64,000 bases of DNA, from positions 1 through 64,000 of the forward strand of contig CAMVIB010000002.1 in the NCBI GenBank assembly GCA_947167455.1, in the 5' to 3' direction. A model generated the notes under the pieces. The model worked only from the letters and a program-made list of their open reading frames with translations, searched no databases and was not told the origin of the DNA. Positions 42,495 to 50,467 of this stretch are shown piece by piece; the first letter of the stretch is position 1; every line of letters begins with the position of its first letter. Made by a program: the position numbers and the translations under genes. This DNA is from an uncultured Prevotellaceae bacterium. GTDB taxonomy: Bacteria; Bacteroidota; Bacteroidia; Bacteroidales; Bacteroidaceae.

Positions 42495-44663
42495 TTAGAA
42501 GAAGAGGTAGCGTTTGTCCTCAATGCCGGCCTTGAACTGCAGCGTCTGCATAAATCGTGATGCAGCGTTGATGGCGTGATGAATGATGGTCTGCTTCTGC
42601 TGGTCTTTGGCAGCATCGTCAAACTTAGCCTCTGTCAGTCCCTCGTCGATGACCTGGAAGGCATAGACTCCAGACTCTCCGCGTATGCCCTTGACGAAGC
42701 TTCCCTTTCCTACAGCCGATACGGCACCGCTGAGTGCGGGCTCGTTGGCACCGATGCTTGCTATGAACACTGGTGAGCTGAAGCTGATGCGACGCAGCGT
42801 GTCAGCCTGTGCGCCAGCGATGGCGAGAGCCGACTTGATGTCGTTGCATTTCTCCATCTTCTCGATGATACGAGCTGACTTCTTGTCGGTCATGACCTTA
42901 CCCTTGACATAGTCGTTGACGCCCTGTGTGGAGAGTGGGGTATAGTGGCTGTCGTTGCGACCCACGAGGCATGCCACGATGAGGTGGTCGTTGTTGCCCA
43001 CGGTGTAGATGTCAGAGATTTCGTTGGCCTTGGTGTCTTCGTTGAAAATCCAGCGGAAGAGCTCGCGTGTCGATGTGAGGTTTGCCACGCGATGGTCGAT
43101 AGCAGTGAGCGTCTGTGCCTGCACGTTGTAGCCAGCCTGTACGGCATTGGCCTCGAGATCCTCGAGCTTCTGGTTGGACGCCACGAACTGCGAGAAGTCG
43201 TTGTATGTCTTGTTGAAGGTTTCGTTGGAGAAGTCGATGGGTCGTTTCACTACTGCGACGTCATATTTGTCAACGAAGGCGCGGCGGTCGAGAACACGGT
43301 TGATGACGATGTTCTTGTTGGGGAGCACGACTTTCTGTGTCGTTCCTGCCTGCTGAGCGTTGATGGCGCGTATGAGTTCGCGGCTGTTCTCCTCGATGTT
43401 GCCACGCTCATACTGCGCTGAGGTCAGCCACATCTCGTCGCCGCTCTGGTTGTACTTGCGTGCGATGGTGTCGAAGGGCGCACCGGCATTGAGGGCATTG
43501 ATGATGCTGTCGGCCGTGCGCTGAGCTGCAGCGGCGTCTGCCATGCCGTCGATTACGATTTGGCGGAGCTGTATGCTGTCGGGCAGGCTGTACTTGGCAT
43601 TGACGCGTATGATGTTGAGGGTGTTGTCGGCGGCGTTGGCGTAGGGTCCTACCTGTGTGCCTGGAGCCACGGAGTCGATGCGGTTGTTGATGTCGTAGGG
43701 GAGGTATTCGCCTCTGACGGGTATGGGCTGATAGGTAACAGTGCTGCCGTTCTTGCGCACGATGCTGGCGTAGTCGGCTCCCTCGGCGGCGAGTTGCTCG
43801 GCCACCTCGGCCATCTCGGCATCGAGCTGTGCGCGGTCGGCCTCGCTGGCTTTCACGGCGACGTCGATGTACTTGATGTCGCGTGTGGGCTGCAGAGTCT
43901 CGAAGAGGGCCTTCTCCTCGTCATACTTGGCTTTGAGGTCGGCGTCGCTGATCTCCACGTCGGCATCGCTGATGGTGGAGTAAGGCACAGAAGCCACGAG
44001 TATTGTCTTCTCGCGGTTGGCATCGTCGAAGCCCATCTGCACAGCCACGGGGTTGGCGATGAACGAGTTGTTGAGCAGGGCATTGAACTTGTTGCCGAGG
44101 GCCTCAATGCGAATATTCTTCTCGATGAACTGCCACAGCTGATAGAGCTTGTCGTAGTACTCCAATGCTCCGGCGGGCTGTCCGGCCTGTTCCTTGGCGG
44201 CCTTGTAGTCGGTGAGGAATTTATTGAGCTGAGCGACATCGAAGGCACCTGTCTGCTCGTTGCGGAACGGTGTCTGTGAGAGCAGCTGGCTGCGTCCGTT
44301 CTTGATGATGTCCTGCACCTCGGCATCGGTGACGGTGAGTCCGAGCTCTTCGGCCTGATGTGCGATGATGGCGTTCGAGACGTTTGTGTTCCACACCTGG
44401 TCGCGCAGCTGCTGCATCTGTTCTTCGGTGAGGTTGTCGAGGCCGTAGAGTATCTTTGTCACGTTGGCCTGCTCGTCAACGAGTTTGTTGAAGTCCTGCA
44501 CGTTGATGGTGTTCCCGTAGATTTCACCGATACGTTGATGACTCTCTGCCTTCGATGATGAGAGGGAGCGCACGGCTTCCTCGGCGATGAAGGCGAACAG
44601 TGCGAGACCCACCACGAGGATGAGCAGTGCACCTTTGCTTCTGATTTTCTGTAATGTTGCCAT
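42495..44663 (-). CDS. ppiD: Membrane-anchored peptidyl-prolyl isomerase, PpiD/SurA-like
   Basis: A 722-aa periplasmic chaperone/isomerase that helps fold exported proteins. One N-terminal helix (GALLILVVGLALFAFIAEEA, residues 11-30) anchors it. A SurA_N-type domain follows (GEIYGNTINVQDFNKLVDEQ, then LRDQVWNTNVSNAIIAHQAEELGLTVTDAEVQ), and two parvulin-like segments occur in the second half (about residues 340-450 and 540-640). Length and topology fit the Bacteroidetes PpiD homologues (about 700 aa). It has its own promoter 70 nt upstream but sits behind the coaX-lptC gene row; both relate to outer-membrane biogenesis. Confidence 0.9.
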   Translation of the reverse strand: MATLQKIRSKGALLILVVGLALFAFIAEEAVRSLSSSKAESHQRIGEIYGNTINVQDFNKLVDEQANVTKILYGLDNLTEEQMQQLRDQVWNTNVSNAIIAHQAEELGLTVTDAEVQDIIKNGRSQLLSQTPFRNEQTGAFDVAQLNKFLTDYKAAKEQAGQPAGALEYYDKLYQLWQFIEKNIRIEALGNKFNALLNNSFIANPVAVQMGFDDANREKTILVASVPYSTISDADVEISDADLKAKYDEEKALFETLQPTRDIKYIDVAVKASEADRAQLDAEMAEVAEQLAAEGADYASIVRKNGSTVTYQPIPVRGEYLPYDINNRIDSVAPGTQVGPYANAADNTLNIIRVNAKYSLPDSIQLRQIVIDGMADAAAAQRTADSIINALNAGAPFDTIARKYNQSGDEMWLTSAQYERGNIEENSRELIRAINAQQAGTTQKVVLPNKNIVINRVLDRRAFVDKYDVAVVKRPIDFSNETFNKTYNDFSQFVASNQKLEDLEANAVQAGYNVQAQTLTAIDHRVANLTSTRELFRWIFNEDTKANEISDIYTVGNNDHLIVACLVGRNDSHYTPLSTQGVNDYVKGKVMTDKKSARIIEKMEKCNDIKSALAIAGAQADTLRRISFSSPVFIASIGANEPALSGAVSAVGKGSFVKGIRGESGVYAFQVIDEGLTEAKFDDAAKDQQKQTIIHHAINAASRFMQTLQFKAGIEDKRYLFF

Positions 44664-44731
44664 TTGTTGTATTTTGATTGTTTAATGATTCCGATATCGT
44701 GGCTTGATGGGCATGGCACTCAAAAAGCGCA

Positions 44732-44739
44732 CAAAGGTA
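44732..44739 (-). promoter_or_regulatory. -7 promoter box of ppiD
   Basis: On the minus strand TACCTTTG followed by TGCGC, about 70 nt before the ATG. Confidence 0.55.
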
Positions 44740-44858
44740 CAAAGAATTTGCGCAACTGCCACGTGTTTTGTCATAAAAATGCTGTTTTTGGTGTAAACTT
44801 ATTGTCGAAGACGTGTTTTCTTGATGCAAAACATGTCATTGTGAGTGTGAAATGATGG

Positions 44859-46133
44859 TCACTGCTCGTGGATGCGCAGGCTCACGAGCTCAATCTTCGT
44901 GCTTGTCGTCTTGAGAATCTTGAACTCGAATCTTCCGAAGCTCACCAGCTCGTTGAGCTTTGGGAAGCGCTGCAGCTCGTGCAGCAGCAGTCCGCCCACG
45001 GTGACGTAGTCGTCGCTCTCGGGGAGGTCGAGTTCGAGCAGCTCGTTGGCTTTCTCTATCTCGAGGCGTGCCGAGAGTTCGTACTCTCCGCTTGGCAGGC
45101 GTCGTGCCACGTAGGACTGCTGGTCGTGCTCGTCCTCTATGTCTCCGAAGATTTCCTCCACGAGGTCTTCGAGGGTGCAGATGCCGCTTGTGCCTCCGAA
45201 CTCGTCCACGACGACGGCGAGCGACTTCTTCTGCTGCATGAGCAGCTGCATGAGCTTCTGTGCCGGCATTGTCTCTGGCACGATGGGCACCTCACGGATG
45301 TGTTGGTTCCAGTCGTCGGTGGGTGCGAGGCGGAACATCTCCGACGAGTGTATGAATCCCACGACATTGTCTATGTCGCCCTCGAAGACGATAATCTTCG
45401 AGCATCCGCTCTCTACGAAGCGTGCGCGCAGGGCGTCGAGGGGTTCGTCGGTGCCCACTGCCACGACCTCTGTGCGCGGCACTATGCAGTCGCGCACCTT
45501 GCACTCGCGGAACTCGAGGGCGTTCTGGAAAATCTTCACCTCGTCGGTAATCTCATCGTCGGCAGCAGCGCCGTCGATGGTTGACTGTATGAGGTCGTCG
45601 AGATCCACGCGCGAGAACACCTTCTCGGTGTCGTCGTGCGACACACGCACGCCGCCGATGCGCAGCAGCAGCTTTGCCAGCAGGCTCGTGAACTTGGAGA
45701 TGGGGTATAGGATGACGTAGAAGACGAAAGCCAGTGGTGCGAAGAAGGTGAGTGTCCGGTTGGGGTTGAGCTTGAAAAGCGTCTTGGGCATGAACTCTCC
45801 CGTGACGAGCACTATGAGTGTTGAGATTACCGTCTGTGTGAGCAGTGCGAGCCACACGTCTTCGATGCCGAGCGGCTTAATGACGAGTGGGTCGAGGAGG
45901 CGTGCTATGAGTATGCCATAGACGACGAGGGCTATGTTGTTGCCCACGAGTAGTGTTGAAATGAAGTTGTTGGGGTGCTCGAAGAACACTGACGCCAGAC
46001 GTGTGGCCGGCCCGCTCTGCGCCCGTTCCATCTCGAAGCGCAGCTTGTTGGTGGCCACAAAGGCTATCTCCATCCCCGAGAAGAAAGCCGAAAAGGCGAG
46101 TGTTATTATAATCTCAATGATGATTGTCGTCAT
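44859..46133 (-). CDS. DUF21/CBS/CorC-HlyC domain membrane protein (hemolysin family, GldE-like)
   Basis: A 424-aa protein. Residues 1-180 are a DUF21-type transmembrane domain (SAFFSGMEIAFVATNKLRFE, TLLVGNNIALVVYGILIA, TLIVLVTGEFMPKTLFK). Then a CBS pair (about 205-330; VRDCIVPRTEVVAVG and KSLAVVVDEFGGTSGICTLEDLVEEIFGDIEDEHD) and the C-terminal CorC_HlyC domain (DDYVTVGGLLLHELQRFPKL). The family is implicated in Mg2+/Co2+ efflux; gliding protein GldE belongs to it. The ATG overlaps the lptC stop (ATGA), so the two are translationally coupled. This order of genes recurs in Bacteroidetes from memory; function in LPS or metal handling is open. Confidence 0.88.
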   Translation of the reverse strand: MTTIIIEIIITLAFSAFFSGMEIAFVATNKLRFEMERAQSGPATRLASVFFEHPNNFISTLLVGNNIALVVYGILIARLLDPLVIKPLGIEDVWLALLTQTVISTLIVLVTGEFMPKTLFKLNPNRTLTFFAPLAFVFYVILYPISKFTSLLAKLLLRIGGVRVSHDDTEKVFSRVDLDDLIQSTIDGAAADDEITDEVKIFQNALEFRECKVRDCIVPRTEVVAVGTDEPLDALRARFVESGCSKIIVFEGDIDNVVGFIHSSEMFRLAPTDDWNQHIREVPIVPETMPAQKLMQLLMQQKKSLAVVVDEFGGTSGICTLEDLVEEIFGDIEDEHDQQSYVARRLPSGEYELSARLEIEKANELLELDLPESDDYVTVGGLLLHELQRFPKLNELVSFGRFEFKILKTTSTKIELVSLRIHEQ

Positions 46134-46909
46134 TGTTGTTGGGTGGGTTGTGTGTGTGTGGAGGTCGGTGCGGCATCGCGGTATGTGTCGGCCTGGGAGG
46201 GTCGGCGTGTGGGCTGTGCCGATGCAGAGTCGGCTGTCGCGGCACTGCCGAAGTCGGGCTGTGCCGGTTCGTCGCTGTGTTCCTCCACTGGCGTGAAGCC
46301 GTTGGAGTTGTAGATACGGTAGTTGGTCATGGTCTCGTCGGAGCGGAAGTTATAGCCCTCGAGCATCTGGTCGGAGTCGGGCTTTTTGATGCTCATGAAT
46401 AGTGTTGACCACATCTGGTGCTCGTCCATGTCCCAGAAGAGCTCTTCGCTGCGGAAGAGAGTGCCTTCGCGGTTAAGGATCACGACACGTCCGCGGAGCT
46501 CCCAGATGCGGTTGTCGTGGCAGTAGGCGGTGTCGCTCTGCACGTGCCACTCTACGTGGAACGTGGAGTCGAACTTCTCCATGAACAGCCCTTTTAGGAA
46601 GCTCCACCGCGGCTTCGGCACCTCGTAGATGAGCCAGTCCTCGGCAACAATCTTGTAGCTTATGATGCCGGAGTCGGAGATGAGGTTGCTGATGCCGTGT
46701 GCGGTCATGAAGGGCAGTGAGTCGCTCTCGTTGACGGCGGGTGCTATGTGCTCGTGGGTGGAGTCGCAGGCGGCAAGCATAGCCATTGATGCCGTCGCAA
46801 TAATGTATGCGACGAGGCTCTTGGCCACATACGACGTGCAGAGCCGCAAAGCGCTGTCGGGCTTTGCGGCGATGCTACTTCGGGGTCGTGAGGTCGTGTC
46901 TGTCGTCAT
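46130..46909 (-). CDS. lptC: LPS export periplasmic protein LptC
   Basis: A 259-aa lipoprotein-like LptC protein that hands LPS from the inner membrane to LptA. The N-terminal hydrophobic helix with lipobox MLAAC (Cys near 48) anchors it. The LptC beta-jellyroll core reads GIISYKIVAEDWLIYEVPKPRWSF, FHVEWHVQSDTAYCHDN, WELRGRVVILNREGTLFRSEELFWD, closing with TNYRIYNSNGFTP. The C-terminus is a disordered Thr/Pro/Gln-rich tail. I start at ATG 46909 because it overlaps the stop of the upstream gene (ATGA) and starts right before the signal; the frame upstream lies in the outer-membrane gene. Confidence 0.88.
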   Translation of the reverse strand: MTTDTTSRPRSSIAAKPDSALRLCTSYVAKSLVAYIIATASMAMLAACDSTHEHIAPAVNESDSLPFMTAHGISNLISDSGIISYKIVAEDWLIYEVPKPRWSFLKGLFMEKFDSTFHVEWHVQSDTAYCHDNRIWELRGRVVILNREGTLFRSEELFWDMDEHQMWSTLFMSIKKPDSDQMLEGYNFRSDETMTNYRIYNSNGFTPVEEHSDEPAQPDFGSAATADSASAQPTRRPSQADTYRDAAPTSTHTQPTQQQ

Positions 46910-48237
46910 CTGAACTTCCACTTCATGAACCATGACTCGTTGAATGACAGGGCTATGTTGAGTCGGAAGGTGTTCTCGGTGATGAGTTGTGCCGCACTGG
47001 CGCTGCGTCGCGTCCACTGCACACCCACGTTGACGTACGAACGGCTGTTGTAGGTGTTTGTGATGGGCAGTCCGATACCTGCTGTGAGGCTGAACTCGCT
47101 CGGGCCTTCGAGTCCGTTTATCTTTAAATATGGTGTGGAGTATGCTGCTCCGATGCGGTAGTTGATGCGTCGAACGTAGGCGGCGTCATAGCGTGCCGGC
47201 ACATACTCGGCTCCTGCGTTCACGCGCCAGCGGTTCGTGTATGCACCTGTCATGGCCACATAGGCTATGTCACTGCCGCCGTTGATAGACTGTATCTGTG
47301 GCGTGGTGCAGTCTTTCCACTGCTCCATGGTGGCATCGGCAGCCACGAGCAGACGCTCGGCATGTTCCCATCCGAGGCCCAGGCTGTAGGTCATGGGCAG
47401 CTTGAAGGCATTGCGTGTGGAGCGGGGTATGGTGTCGCCTTGCAGGCTCGTGCGCAGCACCAATGCTTCGCTGCCTATGGTGTGGCCTATCCCCACTGTG
47501 GCACCTATGGTGAAGCGGTTTGTGGGGTTTGCCACGAAGCGGTATTGTGCTCCCACCTCGGCTTTCCATGTGCGGGTGTTGGAGCTGTAGGCTGTGGTGA
47601 GGCTGCCGTAGTTGGCAGTGTTGGTGGTGCCGTCCTCGGCAAAGGTTTGTATGGCGAAGTGCGACAGGCTGCCCCAGAGGTAGCCGATGTTGAAGCCCAG
47701 CGAGAAGCCGTTCAGCGGCTGCCAGCCTATGCCGCCATACACCTCATGGAGACCGCCGGAGCCGGAGTAGTCGATGGTCTGCGTGATGCGTTGCATGAGC
47801 ATGGGATCCTCGGTCACTGTCTCTGTCTGCGTGAAGCTGTAGCCTATGTTGGTAAATGGCACAAAGCCCAGCGACATGCCGAGGTTGCGGCGCAGGCGGA
47901 AGCCGGCGGTGACGTAGTCGAAGGCGGTGTTGTTGGCACTCTGGTGCTTGCCGCCCTGCTTCATGCTTGTGCGCTGGAGGTTCATGCCGACATCGAAGAG
48001 GAATGACAGCGAGTCGATGGCCGAGTAGCTGGCAGGGTTCTGCTTGTTGATGCGGTTGCCGGCTCTGAGACCCTGAGCCACGCCGCCCATGGAACGGTTG
48101 TAGCTCTGCGACTGGTCGGAAGGCAGTCCGAGGCCGAAGCGTGAGTATGATGAGTTAGTGCCGTTGCCCTGTGCTGCTGCCTGGCAGACACCGAGCGCGG
48201 CGATGACGACTGTAGCGAGGAGATGTCTCGTGTGCAT
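46906..48237 (-). CDS. Outer-membrane beta-barrel protein, FadL-like hypothetical
   Basis: A 443-aa exported protein with a signal peptide (residues 1-22, AQG cleavage). The mature part has alternating aromatic strands (SYSRFGLGLP, FDVGMNLQRTSMKQGG, VGAQYRFVANPTNRFTIGATVGIGHTIG) and is rich in Gly/Ser/Tyr, as in transmembrane barrels. The end (AQLITENTFRLNIALSFNESWFMKWKFR) finishes in an aromatic residue followed by Arg, fitting a barrel C-terminus. It is coupled to lptC by an ATGA overlap and follows coaX by 30 nt. Substrate unknown; involvement in outer-membrane lipid traffic is inferred from the neighbourhood. Confidence 0.75.
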   Translation of the reverse strand: MHTRHLLATVVIAALGVCQAAAQGNGTNSSYSRFGLGLPSDQSQSYNRSMGGVAQGLRAGNRINKQNPASYSAIDSLSFLFDVGMNLQRTSMKQGGKHQSANNTAFDYVTAGFRLRRNLGMSLGFVPFTNIGYSFTQTETVTEDPMLMQRITQTIDYSGSGGLHEVYGGIGWQPLNGFSLGFNIGYLWGSLSHFAIQTFAEDGTTNTANYGSLTTAYSSNTRTWKAEVGAQYRFVANPTNRFTIGATVGIGHTIGSEALVLRTSLQGDTIPRSTRNAFKLPMTYSLGLGWEHAERLLVAADATMEQWKDCTTPQIQSINGGSDIAYVAMTGAYTNRWRVNAGAEYVPARYDAAYVRRINYRIGAAYSTPYLKINGLEGPSEFSLTAGIGLPITNTYNSRSYVNVGVQWTRRSASAAQLITENTFRLNIALSFNESWFMKWKFR

Positions 48238-48267
48238 TATTTGTGATTCAGAGTGTGTGAGTGACGT

Positions 48268-48993
48268 TTATAGGCTGTGTAGGTTGTGGCGCAGGATGGC
48301 GTTGAGGCCGCGTGCCACGATGTACGGGTCGATGGTGATGGTGTCTTGGGCGGGCTGTAGGATGTGGCTGTCGCCGCCCGTGGCGAACACGTGTAGGGTG
48401 GGGTGGCGGTCGCGGTAGTGCGATATATAGCCCTGTATCTCATAGACGATGCCACGGATGATGCCGGAGCGTATTGCCGTTGGCGTGTCGTAACCCAGCT
48501 CGGGGAGGTCGCCGTTGTCGTCAACATGTGGCAGGCATGGGAAGAACTCGTCGATGGCTCTCAGGCGTGCGTGGAGGCCGGGGGTGATGTTGCCGCCCAC
48601 GAATGCTCTGTCACACACGAGGTCGCAGGTGATGCAGCTGCCCATGTCTATGACGAGCGATGGGCTGTCGGGACGTGCCTGAGCTGCCCAGACGGCAGCG
48701 GCCAGGCGGTCGCGGCCTAAGGTTGCCGGCGTGTGGTAGCGGTTGACGATGGGCACCGGCGTCTCCGGCGTGAAGTGCACCACGGGACATGGCAGCGCAG
48801 CAAGTGCTGCCTCGGCGTCTGACGGCAGGCCTACCACGGTGCTCACTATGGCAGCCTCGAAGCCGTGGCGCGCGGAGAATGCGGCGAGATGCCCCAGGGC
48901 GTGACCCTCGGAGGTGCTCTCGTCGGCCACATCGCCATCGCTGAAAGCCACAAGCTTAGAGCGGCTGTTGCCAATGTCTATGATCAGATTCAT
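48268..48993 (-). CDS. coaX: Type III pantothenate kinase
   Basis: A 241-aa kinase that phosphorylates pantothenate in the first step of CoA biosynthesis, using a monovalent cation and ATP. Motifs: MNLIIDIGNSRSKLVAFSDG (phosphate 1), TLGRDRLAAAVWAA, VIDMGSCITCDLV (in place of the usual DAGTAIT, a slight variation), GGNITPGLHARLRAI and the closing ATGGDSHIL. It leads the coaX - barrel - lptC - CBS group with a promoter box 25 nt upstream. Confidence 0.94.
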   Translation of the reverse strand: MNLIIDIGNSRSKLVAFSDGDVADESTSEGHALGHLAAFSARHGFEAAIVSTVVGLPSDAEAALAALPCPVVHFTPETPVPIVNRYHTPATLGRDRLAAAVWAAQARPDSPSLVIDMGSCITCDLVCDRAFVGGNITPGLHARLRAIDEFFPCLPHVDDNGDLPELGYDTPTAIRSGIIRGIVYEIQGYISHYRDRHPTLHVFATGGDSHILQPAQDTITIDPYIVARGLNAILRHNLHSL

Positions 48994-49018
48994 GATGCTC
49001 GCATTCGTAAATCGGCTG

Positions 49019-49026
49019 CAAAGATA
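49019..49026 (-). promoter_or_regulatory. -7 promoter box of the coaX-lptC operon
   Basis: On the minus strand TATCTTTG followed by CAGCC. Diverges from the DUF4105 promoter 97 nt away. Confidence 0.7.
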
Positions 49027-49122
49027 CGAGTTTTAGTCGATGCAAACAGCCTCAGAAGTGCTAAATGATGTTTATTTAGCAAAAAACATTGCTAATAGGT
49101 ACTAAAAGTCGCAACTTTTGTT

Positions 49123-49130
49123 TACCTTTG
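49123..49130 (+). promoter_or_regulatory. -7 promoter box of the DUF4105 gene
   Basis: TACCTTTG followed by CGGCC; it ends 10 nt before the ATG at 49141, giving a leader of a few nucleotides only. Confidence 0.65.
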
Positions 49131-49140
49131 CGGCCAAATT

Positions 49141-50373
49141 ATGAGACGTCTTATCCTACTGGCTCTGTTTCTTGCAGCTGTAGGGGTCGGCAGTGTGGCC
49201 GTGCGTGCCGCTGTGGACTCCACGCTCACCGTAAGTCTGCTCACCTGTTCGCCAGGCGAGGAGACCTACGAGCTGTATGGGCATACGGCTCTGCTCGTGC
49301 GCAGTGACAGTGCACGCTTACGCATGCCGGGGTTCAGAGGGACGTATCGCGAGGTGGTGTTCAACTACGGCACCTTCAGCTTCGAACAGCCGCATTTCGT
49401 GTGGCGCTTCGTGCTGGGGCAGACAGACTACATGCTGTCGCCATGCCGCTTGGAAGACTTCCTATACTCATACTACGAACGTGGCTCGTGGGTGCAGGAG
49501 CAGTTGCTAAACCTCAGCACTGCCGAGGCCAATATGCTGGCCGACTCACTGATGTGGTACTCGCAGCCCGACCACAGCGTATATCGCTACAGCATCTTCC
49601 GCAACAACTGCACCACCAAGGCGCGCGACATCGTGGAGCACTGCATCAGAGGTCGGGTCATATACCCTGCCAGGCCGCGGCGCAACACCTTCCGCTCCAT
49701 AATCCATGAGTTCACACACGGCCATGAATGGGCCGATGTGGGCAATGACCTCCTGCTTGGAGCCGATGTCGATACGTTGCTCACCGAGCGCGACGAGATG
49801 TTTGCCCCCCTCTACATGATGCATTATGCCGACAGCGCGATGATTCTCACGGGCTATGACAGCTACCGACCCCTCGTGCGCACCAGCACGACTCTGCTTG
49901 AGGGACGGCCGGAGAAGCGCCGTGAGGTGTTGCTGCAGATGAGCAGCTTCCCCGTGTCGCCGCGAGTGTGTGCATGGTTGCTCTTCGGCCTGTGTCTGGC
50001 AATGACAGCTGTGGAGTGGCACCGCCGCCGCGTATGCTGGCAGCTGGACTTGGCGCTGATGGCGCTGCAGGGCCTGACGGGAGTGCTGCTCATGTTCATG
50101 GCTCTGTGCTCCGAACATCCCGGCGTAGCGACAAATTGGCAGCTGATGCTCTACCACCCTGTGACGCTATTGTGCCTATACCCCGTGGTAAGGACGGAGC
50201 GGCGCGGTCAACTTAGTGGCTATCATTATTTTGCGCTGCTGATGGTCGTGGCCTTCATGGCCATGGCGCCATTCCTGCCGCAAGATTTCCCCGACATAAC
50301 ACTGCCTTTGGCACTGACTTTGCTCTCGCGACCTGTAAGCAACATCGTCGTGAACCGGGCGCGGAAAGCGTAA
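49141..50373 (+). CDS. DUF4105 (Lnb N-terminal periplasmic domain) membrane protein
   Basis: A 410-aa protein with a signal peptide (residues 1-24) and a periplasmic N-terminal domain marked TCSPGEETYELYGHTALLVR, VVFNYGTFSFEQPHFVWRF, RGSWVQEQLLNLS and the cysteine motif FRNNCTTKARDIVE. Five hydrophobic segments follow (from about residue 270: AWLLFGLCLAMTAVEW, LTGVLLMFMAL, VTLLCLYPVV, YFALLMVVAFMAMAPF, LPLALTLLSRPVSNIVV), so it is anchored in the inner membrane. The NC in NNCTTK is the hallmark of the family, thought to be peptidase-like. Downstream, with 94 nt spacing, lies an alkaline-phosphatase-family protein. Confidence 0.82.
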   Translation: MRRLILLALFLAAVGVGSVAVRAAVDSTLTVSLLTCSPGEETYELYGHTALLVRSDSARLRMPGFRGTYREVVFNYGTFSFEQPHFVWRFVLGQTDYMLSPCRLEDFLYSYYERGSWVQEQLLNLSTAEANMLADSLMWYSQPDHSVYRYSIFRNNCTTKARDIVEHCIRGRVIYPARPRRNTFRSIIHEFTHGHEWADVGNDLLLGADVDTLLTERDEMFAPLYMMHYADSAMILTGYDSYRPLVRTSTTLLEGRPEKRREVLLQMSSFPVSPRVCAWLLFGLCLAMTAVEWHRRRVCWQLDLALMALQGLTGVLLMFMALCSEHPGVATNWQLMLYHPVTLLCLYPVVRTERRGQLSGYHYFALLMVVAFMAMAPFLPQDFPDITLPLALTLLSRPVSNIVVNRARKA

Positions 50374-50467
50374 AAACATTTGTCATTCACCATTCACAAT
50401 TCACAATTTAACACCGATCGTACCACACATCTCTCATAAGTCACGCCTGCTCACTCCGCTGTTAGTC